The translations under genes and the position numbers were made by a program. Below, one piece after another: positions 25,969 through 33,628 of a DNA stretch of 64,000 nucleotides (position 1 is the stretch's first letter; every line of letters starts with the position of its first letter). Origin of the DNA: an uncultured Flavobacteriaceae bacterium (GTDB taxonomy: Bacteria > Bacteroidota > Bacteroidia > Flavobacteriales > Flavobacteriaceae). The notes under the pieces were generated by a model. The model saw only the letters and a program-made list of their open reading frames with translations, did not search any database and was not told the origin of the DNA. The stretch is from NCBI GenBank assembly GCA_947494325.1, contig CANLUS010000001.1, positions 620,001-684,000 on the forward strand, given 5' to 3'.

Positions 25969-26160
25969 ATGATAGCAACAACAATATTTTTATGGGGTAT
26001 GCCAGGCGTAGGTTCTTGGGTTTTAATTTTACTAGCTGTGTTACTTTTATTTGGAGGAAAGAAAATTCCTGAATTAATGAAAGGATTAGGAACAGGCTTA
26101 AAAGAATTTAAAGACGCAACAAAAGAGGAAGAAGGAGAAGAAGCTAAAAAAGAAAAGTAG
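25969..26160 (+). CDS. tatA: Sec-independent translocase TatA/E-type protein
   Basis: 63 residues: a short N-terminal membrane helix ([24 protein letters not shown]) with the TatA hinge FGxxKIPEL, then an amphipathic helix ([16 protein letters not shown]) and a charged Glu/Lys tail. TatA forms the pore-like component that moves folded proteins with twin-arginine signals across the inner membrane. tatC is not in the window. A strong terminator follows at 26182. Confidence 0.93.
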   Translation: MIATTIFLWGMPGVGSWVLILLAVLLLFGGKKIPELMKGLGTGLKEFKDATKEEEGEEAKKEK

Positions 26161-26181
26161 TTTACTTCTGAAGTATATATA

Positions 26182-26211
26182 AAAAAAGGCGCAAATTGTT
26201 GCGCCTTTTTT
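26182..26211. terminator. Rho-independent terminator after tatA
   Basis: Stem GGCGCAA (26188-26194) and TTGCGCC (26199-26205) with loop ATTG, an A-run before and a T-run after. It can act in both directions, serving tatA and the convergent SPFH gene. Confidence 0.93.
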
Positions 26212-26219
26212 CGTTTGTA

Positions 26220-27149
26220 TTATTCTGGTTTTTTCTTACTTGATTTTTTCATGGCCTCGCCAATCTGATTACTAGCAGTAAAACTTGCAACCATATCATT
26301 TAACATTTGACTCCCAGCCTGTGGTGAATTTGGTAATAGGATCAAATTACTATTTGTTTCTTGCCCAATAGATTGTAGGGTATCATAGTGTTGAGTTACA
26401 ACAATCAAGGCCGAAGCTTCTTGAGAGTTAATACCCACCTTATTTAATACTTCTACCGACTCTTCCAAACCTCTAGCAATTTCGCGACGTTGATCAGCGA
26501 TACCTTGCCCCTGTAAACGTTTGCTTTCTGCTTCGGCTTTTGCTTTTTCAACGATTAAAATACGAGCAGCATCACCTTCGAATTGCGCCGCAATTTTTTC
26601 ACGTTCAGAAGCATTAATTCTATTCATTGCTTCTTTTACCTGTGCATCAGGATCGATATCTGTCACTAAGGTTTTAATAATGTCATAACCATAGGTCATC
26701 ATTGCATCATTTAATTCAGATTTTACTGCAATAGCGATATCATCTTTTTTAACAAATACATCATCTAATTTCATTTTAGGCACCTCTGCACGTACTACAT
26801 CAAATACATAACTGGTAATCTGATCGTGTGGATAATCTAACTTATAAAAGGCATCATATACTTTATCTCTAATAACTTTATATTGCACTGATACTTTGAG
26901 TTTTACGAAAACATCATCAAGCGTTTTTGTTTCTATAATTACATCTAATTGTTGAATTTTTAAGCTCATACGGCCAGCAATACGATCTACTAACGGAATT
27001 TTAAGTTGTAACCCAGAATGACGAATACTTTGATACTTCCCAAAGCGCTCAATAATAACAGCGGTTTGCTGTTTTACAATAAAGAAAATAAGCGGTATTA
27101 AAAATATCGCAATAAAAATAAAAGGTAGAAAACCGATATAGTCTTGCAT
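26220..27149 (-). CDS. SPFH/Band 7 (stomatin-like) membrane protein
   Basis: 309 residues. One N-terminal membrane helix (FIFIAIFLIPLIFFIV) is followed by an SPFH domain (TAVIIERFGKYQSIRHSGLQ, IPLVDRIAGRMSLKIQQLDV, TLDDVFVKLKVSVQYKV). A coiled-coil segment rich in Ala/Glu/Arg follows (ARILIVEKAKAEAESKRLQG), with the oligomer signature ALIVVTQHYDTLQSIG. It is a prohibitin/stomatin relative that scaffolds membrane microdomains or protects membrane proteases. No NfeD partner gene is adjacent. It shares the terminator of tatA. Confidence 0.92.
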   Translation of the reverse strand: MQDYIGFLPFIFIAIFLIPLIFFIVKQQTAVIIERFGKYQSIRHSGLQLKIPLVDRIAGRMSLKIQQLDVIIETKTLDDVFVKLKVSVQYKVIRDKVYDAFYKLDYPHDQITSYVFDVVRAEVPKMKLDDVFVKKDDIAIAVKSELNDAMMTYGYDIIKTLVTDIDPDAQVKEAMNRINASEREKIAAQFEGDAARILIVEKAKAEAESKRLQGQGIADQRREIARGLEESVEVLNKVGINSQEASALIVVTQHYDTLQSIGQETNSNLILLPNSPQAGSQMLNDMVASFTASNQIGEAMKKSSKKKPE

Positions 27150-27244
27150 AGTAGTATAATTTAAGTGATTAATGATTCATTTCTTGTAAAGATACTATAT
27201 TAAGTAGCCAATTACAAGACGTAATTTTTCGAAAATGTTACATG

Positions 27245-28153
27245 TTATCTAATGACAATTTTCTTTATAACGCTCCCTTTATCTGCATTTAATTTCAAAA
27301 AATAGAGACCACTGGATAACGAAGAAAGCTTAAGCTTTTGTTGATTTGCTAACTTGTTATAAACCGCGACTCTTTGTCCATTTGAAGTATAGACTTCAGC
27401 ACTTCCTAAAGCAATGGTATTTGAATTTTTAATAGTTATCGTACCGTTGCTAGGATTGGGATAAATAGAAAAACTATTTTCCAAAATTATATTGGGAACG
27501 GCCAATACTTGTTGTAAGGTAAAAGTAAAAGTGCCTATAATTTGATTCGAAAACGGGGATACATTTTGTAAGCTTCTAATAGCAACTCTCGGATTTGTAT
27601 TGTTGTTGTTTGAAGAATAGGTGCTTCCGCCGTCTGTTCCTGCATCAGTTGCATATACATCTACAGCAATAGATGGTATCCAATTATCACTAGCATCCGT
27701 TAGTTTAAAATTAGATATTGAGGCAATCCAGTCGGGGCTAGGGGCAATCATGGTCAATAAACTAATATTTGGAAAACCACTATCTAAGTTCACATCATTA
27801 ACTGTAATTGTTCCTGGACCAGACCCTAAACCTGAGCCATTAATGATTTCATAGGCAAACCCCGATGAAATGAGGGCATTTAATTCTTGTGTGATTTTGC
27901 TAGTGCCACCAGTTTCTGCAACTTCTTCGACGCCGTCCGAGGCAATGCTTCCAAGTTCTAAAAATGCGGCGCCGTCTTTATGAGTGGTTCCAATCAATGG
28001 AGACCAATGTGCGGTACCTGATGGATAATCATCAGGATGTGTTGTACTATTCCAATTACTAATAAACTCAACTTTATATATAGCATCTTGAGCATTAGAA
28101 ATATAATAGATACCTAATAAGAAACTAATTAAAAGAAGTCGCTTTTTCATCAT
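27245..28153 (-). CDS. Spondin-domain protein with T9SS sorting tail
   Basis: 302 residues. A signal peptide (SFLLGIYYISNAQ) precedes a Spondin_N-like domain: YKVEFISNWNSTTHPDDYPS, HWSPLIGTTHKDGAAFLELG and VEEVAETGGTSKITQELN are its characteristic blocks. A type IX secretion C-terminal domain follows (SFSIYPNPSNGTITI, then LSSGLYFLKL and a basic end). The protein should cross the outer membrane by T9SS and be anchored on the surface or released. Spondin domains are extracellular adhesion-type modules in animals and occur singly in bacteria; its binding target is unknown. It is a single gene, 45 bp from the gltX end. Confidence 0.88.
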   Translation of the reverse strand: MMKKRLLLISFLLGIYYISNAQDAIYKVEFISNWNSTTHPDDYPSGTAHWSPLIGTTHKDGAAFLELGSIASDGVEEVAETGGTSKITQELNALISSGFAYEIINGSGLGSGPGTITVNDVNLDSGFPNISLLTMIAPSPDWIASISNFKLTDASDNWIPSIAVDVYATDAGTDGGSTYSSNNNNTNPRVAIRSLQNVSPFSNQIIGTFTFTLQQVLAVPNIILENSFSIYPNPSNGTITIKNSNTIALGSAEVYTSNGQRVAVYNKLANQQKLKLSSLSSGLYFLKLNADKGSVIKKIVIR

Positions 28154-28197
28154 TGATTTGCTTAGTCAAATCAATAGTCGAAATTTTTGGTTAAAGC

Positions 28198-29769
28198 TTA
28201 CGAAGACATTTTTTCTACTGCTCTGTTAATGCTGCTAATAGTCTCTTCTTTTCCAATTAAACCCATAATATCGAAGACATCAGGTCCTTGTAATGCTCCC
28301 ACTAAGCTTAAGCGTAAAGGCATCATAATTTTACCAAATCCAATTTCTAAAGATGTTATCCATTCTTTCACAACCAATTGCAAATTTTTTGATGAGAAAT
28401 CCTCAATAGGGTCCAATATCTTAATAAGGGCATTCATTAATTGCGGAGTTTCGTCTTTGAATGCTTTTTTAGCAGCTTTTTCATCGTATGAGGTGGGGGT
28501 TACAAAAAAGAATTTCCCTAGACTCCAAATATCTGAAACGAAACTGGCACGTTCTTTTACAAGACCAACAACCTTCGTGACATATTCGTTATTATTTTGA
28601 ATAAAATTAGAAATTTGATGTGAAGCTTCTTCACTCGCACCTTGGAACGCAATTAATTCTTTTTCTAAAACAGGAATAAATAATTGTGTCAATTCTTCAG
28701 TAGATTTTTCTTGAAGATATTGTTGATTGAACCAAGTGGTTTTATCTGGGTTAAATTTTGCTCCCGCTTTGCTAACGTGTTCTAAACTAAAGGCATTGAT
28801 CAATTGGTCCAGTGAATAGACTTCTTGTTCAGTACCATCACCTTCGTTCCAGCCAAGCATGGCCAACATATTCACAACAGCTTCGGGAAAGTACCCGTCT
28901 TCCTTGTATCCACGAGAAATATCATCATCGTGTTTCCATTCTAATGGAAACACAGGAAACCCTAGTTTATCGCCATCGCGTTTGCTTAATTTTCCTTTCC
29001 CTACGGGTTTTAAAATTAATGGTAGGTGCGCAAATTCTGGTGCTTCCCAATTAAAAGCTCTGTATATTAACACATGCAATGCTAAAGAAGGCAACCATTC
29101 TTCACCACGTATCACATGGCTAATTTCCATTAAGTGATCATCAACAATATTCGCTAAATGATACGTCGGCATTCCATCTGATTTGAATAATATTTTATCA
29201 TCTAATACATTCGTGTCGATTTTAATTTCACCTCGAATAATATCATTTAAAATGAGGGTTTCATTTTCGGGAGATTTAAAACGCACTACGTATTTTTCTC
29301 CTGCAGCTATTCTTTTTTGTACGTCCTTAACATTAAGAGACAATGAATTATCCAATTTTAAGCGATTGTGCCAATTGTAAATAAAAGTTTTACCCTTTTC
29401 TTCATGATCTTTTCTATGAAAGTCTAGTTTCTCAGCAGTATCGAATGCATAATATGCACTTCCAGAGTCAATTAACTTCTGTATATATGTTTTGTAAATA
29501 TCTTTACGTTCAGATTGACGATATGGTCCGAAATCACCACCAACTTCTGGACTTTCATCAGAAGGTAAATGAAGCCAATTTAATGACTTAACAATATAAT
29601 TTTCAGCTCCTTCTACGTACCTGTTTTGGTCCGTATCTTCAATACGAAGAATGAAAGTTCCATTATTTTTTTTAGCGAATAAATAGTTAAATAGGGCAGT
29701 TCTTACACCACCAATATGTAGAGGTCCCGTCGGACTTGGAGCAAATCGTACTCTTACCTTGTTAATCAT
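28198..29769 (-). CDS. gltX: Glutamyl-tRNA synthetase
   Basis: 523 residues from the ATG at 29769 (MINKVRVRFAPSPTGPLHIG). An ATG seven codons upstream is possible, but the promoter element overlaps that region. The HIGH motif is PLHIGGVRTALF and the KMSKS motif is KGKLSKRDGDKL; IRGEEWLPSLALHVLIY is typical. It charges tRNA-Glu for translation and tetrapyrrole synthesis. It is transcribed alone from a -7 element at 29788-29795 and is divergent from the DUF4175 gene. Confidence 0.97.
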   Translation of the reverse strand: MINKVRVRFAPSPTGPLHIGGVRTALFNYLFAKKNNGTFILRIEDTDQNRYVEGAENYIVKSLNWLHLPSDESPEVGGDFGPYRQSERKDIYKTYIQKLIDSGSAYYAFDTAEKLDFHRKDHEEKGKTFIYNWHNRLKLDNSLSLNVKDVQKRIAAGEKYVVRFKSPENETLILNDIIRGEIKIDTNVLDDKILFKSDGMPTYHLANIVDDHLMEISHVIRGEEWLPSLALHVLIYRAFNWEAPEFAHLPLILKPVGKGKLSKRDGDKLGFPVFPLEWKHDDDISRGYKEDGYFPEAVVNMLAMLGWNEGDGTEQEVYSLDQLINAFSLEHVSKAGAKFNPDKTTWFNQQYLQEKSTEELTQLFIPVLEKELIAFQGASEEASHQISNFIQNNNEYVTKVVGLVKERASFVSDIWSLGKFFFVTPTSYDEKAAKKAFKDETPQLMNALIKILDPIEDFSSKNLQLVVKEWITSLEIGFGKIMMPLRLSLVGALQGPDVFDIMGLIGKEETISSINRAVEKMSS

Positions 29770-29787
29770 TTTGTTAAAATTGAGCAG

Positions 29788-29795
29788 CAAAGATA
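29788..29795 (-). promoter_or_regulatory. -7 promoter element of gltX
   Basis: The reverse strand reads TATCTTTG followed by C, identical to the tyrS element, about 18 bp before the chosen gltX ATG. Confidence 0.5.
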
Positions 29796-29836
29796 CTATT
29801 TGACAATGAAAATAGTACTTTTAGAGATTATAAAAG

Positions 29837-32800
29837 ATGACGAATTTTAAGAACATTAAAACGAAACTAGAACAGTTCATTAAAAAATACTACACTAATG
29901 AACTGATAAAAGGCTTTATACTATTTGCAGCTTTTGGTTTACTGTATTTTATATTTACGATATTTGTTGAGTATTTTTTATGGTTGCAGCCAGGTGCGAG
30001 AAGCGTGTTATTTTTTGGTTTTATTTTAGTTGAACTGGCCTTATTGATTCGTTTTATTGCGCTCCCATTATCTAAATTGATGGGGTTACAGCAAGGAATT
30101 TCATTAAAACAGGCTTCTAAGATTATTGGCAACCATTTTCCTGAAGTTGATGACAAGTTATTGAACGTTTTACAATTAAAAGAAGCGAATAATGAGTCAG
30201 AGTTATTGTTTGCGAGTATCGAACAAAAAGCAGCTAAGCTTCAGCCGATTCCCTTTAAATTAGCTATTGACTTTCAAAAGAATGCCAAATATTTAAAGTA
30301 TTTAGCAATTCCATTGGTCATTTGGTTATTCACGTTGATCACCGGAAATAATGGTATATTTAAAGAAAGTCTTGATCGCGTAGTGCATTACAAAACAGCA
30401 TACGAGCCTCCAGCGCCTTTTGCTTTTCGAATCTTAAATAAACAGTTAACAACAATAGAAGGAAAACCTTTTGAAGTTCAAATTGAAACCATTGGTGATG
30501 TAATTCCAGAAAATGCTAAAGTATATTTTAATGATGAGAATTATTACTTGAGAGACGATGGTGTTGGCCGATTTACACACACCTTTACGAATGTATCGGA
30601 TCCAATTTCATTTTTCATCGAGGCGAATGGAGTACGATCTAAGACCTATGAATTGGAGGTACTCAAAACACCAACAGTTGTTGGTTTCGAAATGTTACTA
30701 AATTATCCAAATTATACAAAAAAAAGAAGCGAGACAATTCAGAATACTGGAAATGCCATTGCTCCTGAAGGGACCACTGTTACGTGGAACGTTCGTACAC
30801 AGCAAGCAGAGATGGTTACCTGGTCTAACTCAGTTGATGATGGTGCTCGAGAAGAGTTAGAGGAACTGTTATCTAATAGCTTTACTATTTCAAAGAAAGT
30901 CAAAGAACATTTAAAATATAGGATAGCGACGTCGAATGATGCTTTAAAGGATTATGAAAAATTAAATTATTCTATTCAGGTTGTTAAGGACGCGTACCCC
31001 GAAATAATTCTAAAATCTGACATAGATTCTGTTTCTAGAGGACCAATACAATTTGTGGGTCAATTAAGTGACGACTATGGCTTGAGTAGATTGAACTTAG
31101 TGTATTATAACATTGAAAATAAGGACAGTGTGCAAAGGAGGGAGATTAAAATTAATAACACGACTTTTGAAGAATTCTACTATGTTTTTGATCCGAAGAG
31201 TGATTTAGAATTTGATACTGGAAAAGAGTATGAATTATATTTTGAAGCTTTTGATAATGATGCGGTAAATGGCAAGAAATCTGTTCGGAGTAAAGTATTT
31301 TCTTTCCGCAATAAGACCAAACAAGAAATTTCAGATGATATACTAAAGGAACAAAAGGAGAGTTTAGATGAATTGGATAAGGCAGCAAAGCGAACTGAAA
31401 AGTTAAGCAAAGATTTTGAGGATTTTTCAAAGAAGTTAAAGAACAAGCCGGAGTTGAATTGGAACGATAAAAATGAAATGAATCAGTTCTTAAAGAGGCA
31501 AGAGCAATATCAAGAAATGTTCGAACAGCAGACAGATAGGTTGAAAGAAAATTTAGAGGAACAAGGGGAGAATGAAAATAACGAATCTTTAAAAAATAAA
31601 AAGGAGGAACTACAGAAACGAATACAAGAAACTGCGGAGATGCAACGAAAGGAAAAGTTATTGGAGGAGTTAAGAAAGATGGCAGAGAAACTTGATAAAG
31701 AAGGAATGCTCAGAAAATTAGATAAGTTAACGGAACAAAATAAACAAAGCAAAAGATCCTTAGAGCGTTTATTAGAGATGACGAAACGTTTTTATGTAGA
31801 AAAAAAGGCGACAGATATAGCAGATAAATTAGAAGAATTGTCAAAGAAACAAAAGGAGTTGCCGGATAGCGAGAAGAATGATACAAAAGAACAACGAGAT
31901 CTAGAAAAGAAGTTTGATGATGTAAAGAAAGATCGGGAGGAAATGGAAAAGGAAAATAGAAAGTTAAAGGAACCCATGAAGTTTCCTAAGGCAGCTGAAG
32001 ACGAAATGACTGTTAAAGCCTTAATGCAAGAGGCAGCAGATAAGTTAGAGGAGCAGGATGCGGGTGCTGAAGATAAATCAAAGGATAAAGGAGGAAAGAA
32101 TGAAGATTCAAAGAATAAGGCAAAACAACAACAGAAGGCGGCTGCAAAAAAATTGAAGGAAATGAGTGACAAGATGAAAGGCGCCATGCAGTCAATGGAA
32201 GGACAGAGTATTGATGAGAATATTGACGACCTTAGGGCAATTGTAGAAAACTTGGTTACATTTTCGTTAGATCAAGAACAGTTGATGTTGTCATTAGATG
32301 GGGTTGATGCTTCTCATCCGTCATATCCTAGGAAACTTAAAAAACAACAAATACTCAAAGAACATTTTGAACACATTGATGATAGTTTATACACGCTGTC
32401 ATTACGGTTGCAACAACTGTCTGTAAATATTCAAAAGGATATTACAGAGGCACATTACAATATTGATAAGTCGTTAGAGAATATTGCAGAAAATAGAATG
32501 CGACAGGGTATTACTAATCAACAATATACAATGACCGCTGCAAATAATTTAGCAGACGTTTTAAGTGATATGTTAAATGCATTACAAAATCCAAGTATGG
32601 GTTCTGGTAAGGGGAAAGGAAAGAAATCACAAGGCTTACCAGATATTATTCAAAAACAGCAAGGTTTAAGTGAACAAATGAAGAAGGGTATCGGAAAGAT
32701 GAAAAAAGGGGAGAAGCAAGGAGAAAAAGAAGGAGAAGGGCAGAAAACAGGAGGGCAAGGACAAGGTGAGCAGATGACGGGAGAGCAATATAAAATATAT

Positions 32801-33184
32801 CAAGAACAGCAGGCATTAAGAAAGTCTTTAGAGGAATTAATGGAGAGAGAGGGTAAAGGATCGAAAGAAGGTAAAAAGGCTTTAGATAAGATGAAGGCTT
32901 TAGAGCAACAATTGTTAGACAAAGGTTTTGATAATAAAGTTTTAGAACGCATGTTGCAAATGGAGCACGAATTGTTAAAATTGAAGGATGCAAGACTTAA
33001 ACAAGGAGAAGATAATAAGCGAAAGTCTGATAGCAACACAAAGGATTTTAAAAACCGAAGAATTAAAGAATTACAGTTAAAGAAACTATTTTTTAATCCT
33101 AATGAAATATTAAACCGACAACCGCTACCTTTGCGGACAAATTATAAAAAGAAGGTTCGGGAGTATTTCAAAGATAGTTTATAG
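29837..33184 (+). CDS. DUF4175 family large membrane/coiled-coil protein
   Basis: 1115 residues. Two N-terminal membrane helices (LFAAFGLLYFIFTIFVEYFL and VLFFGFILVELALLI) and a third near residue 155 (YLAIPLVIWLFTLIT) are followed by a beta-rich region (about 170-490). From about 495 to the end it is strongly coiled-coil and biased to Lys, Glu, Gln and Met, with low-complexity blocks (GKGKGKKSQ, GEKQGEKEGEGQ). This matches the Bacteroidota DUF4175 family. The function is unknown; the architecture suggests an inner-membrane anchor with a long periplasmic rod. Next gene ybeY starts 1 bp after its stop. Confidence 0.85.
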   Translation: MTNFKNIKTKLEQFIKKYYTNELIKGFILFAAFGLLYFIFTIFVEYFLWLQPGARSVLFFGFILVELALLIRFIALPLSKLMGLQQGISLKQASKIIGNHFPEVDDKLLNVLQLKEANNESELLFASIEQKAAKLQPIPFKLAIDFQKNAKYLKYLAIPLVIWLFTLITGNNGIFKESLDRVVHYKTAYEPPAPFAFRILNKQLTTIEGKPFEVQIETIGDVIPENAKVYFNDENYYLRDDGVGRFTHTFTNVSDPISFFIEANGVRSKTYELEVLKTPTVVGFEMLLNYPNYTKKRSETIQNTGNAIAPEGTTVTWNVRTQQAEMVTWSNSVDDGAREELEELLSNSFTISKKVKEHLKYRIATSNDALKDYEKLNYSIQVVKDAYPEIILKSDIDSVSRGPIQFVGQLSDDYGLSRLNLVYYNIENKDSVQRREIKINNTTFEEFYYVFDPKSDLEFDTGKEYELYFEAFDNDAVNGKKSVRSKVFSFRNKTKQEISDDILKEQKESLDELDKAAKRTEKLSKDFEDFSKKLKNKPELNWNDKNEMNQFLKRQEQYQEMFEQQTDRLKENLEEQGENENNESLKNKKEELQKRIQETAEMQRKEKLLEELRKMAEKLDKEGMLRKLDKLTEQNKQSKRSLERLLEMTKRFYVEKKATDIADKLEELSKKQKELPDSEKNDTKEQRDLEKKFDDVKKDREEMEKENRKLKEPMKFPKAAEDEMTVKALMQEAADKLEEQDAGAEDKSKDKGGKNEDSKNKAKQQQKAAAKKLKEMSDKMKGAMQSMEGQSIDENIDDLRAIVENLVTFSLDQEQLMLSLDGVDASHPSYPRKLKKQQILKEHFEHIDDSLYTLSLRLQQLSVNIQKDITEAHYNIDKSLENIAENRMRQGITNQQYTMTAANNLADVLSDMLNALQNPSMGSGKGKGKKSQGLPDIIQKQQGLSEQMKKGIGKMKKGEKQGEKEGEGQKTGGQGQGEQMTGEQYKIYQEQQALRKSLEELMEREGKGSKEGKKALDKMKALEQQLLDKGFDNKVLERMLQMEHELLKLKDARLKQGEDNKRKSDSNTKDFKNRRIKELQLKKLFFNPNEILNRQPLPLRTNYKKKVREYFKDSL

Positions 33185-33185
33185 T

Positions 33186-33602
33186 ATGATTTTTTTTAAT
33201 AACGAGACCTTTTTTACTTTAAAGGATGAACATGAAATAGTGTCTTGGGTAAAGAAATGTATTCAAGATGAGTCAAAAGAGCATGGCGAGATTAACTTTA
33301 TATTTTGTGATGATTCATATTTACTTGAAATTAATATTAAGTATCTGAACCACAATACATTAACAGATATAATTACCTTTGACTATACATTAGATGACTT
33401 AGTTGGTGGGGATGTTTTTATTTCTATCGATAGGGTTAAAGAAAATGCTGCAGATTACAAGGTTTCCTTTAAAGATGAATTACATCGAGTAATTGTACAT
33501 GGTATATTGCATTTATGTGGATATAAGGACAAGACTACTGATGAAAAAAAGCAGATGCGTGCTAAAGAAGATTATTACTTATCTTTGCGGACTTTTGTAT
33601 AA
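33186..33602 (+). CDS. ybeY: rRNA maturation endoribonuclease YbeY
   Basis: 138 residues of the UPF0054/YbeY family, which is needed for 16S rRNA 3' end processing and ribosome quality control. The central NHNTLTDIITFDY and the C-terminal HRVIVHGILHLCGYKDKT are diagnostic. In the zinc motif HGxLHLxGYDH the third histidine is replaced: this protein has HGILHLCGYKD, with Asp at that position. It is coupled to DUF4175 upstream. A parS-type site begins one base after its stop, before mnmG. Confidence 0.9.
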   Translation: MIFFNNETFFTLKDEHEIVSWVKKCIQDESKEHGEINFIFCDDSYLLEINIKYLNHNTLTDIITFDYTLDDLVGGDVFISIDRVKENAADYKVSFKDELHRVIVHGILHLCGYKDKTTDEKKQMRAKEDYYLSLRTFV

Positions 33603-33618
33603 TGTTCCACGTGAAACA
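33603..33618. promoter_or_regulatory. parS: parS-type ParB-binding site, exact match
   Basis: TGTTCCACGTGAAACA is an exact match to the widely conserved chromosomal parS consensus TGTTNCACGTGNAACA. It occupies most of the 26-bp gap between ybeY and mnmG. A second near-identical site lies at 35983. ParB binding is the expected role; parA and parB are not in the window. Confidence 0.85.
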
Positions 33619-33628
33619 TAATTAGAAT

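Noticed and set aside
28812-29137. Two forward open frames inside gltX
   Set aside because: They overlap conserved gltX sequence and have no recognisable domain.
31152-33039. Several reverse-strand open frames rich in Ser, Phe and Leu inside the DUF4175 gene
   Set aside because: They mirror the Lys/Glu/Gln-rich coiled-coil codons on the other strand, lack starts with any signal, and overlap a clearly coding frame.
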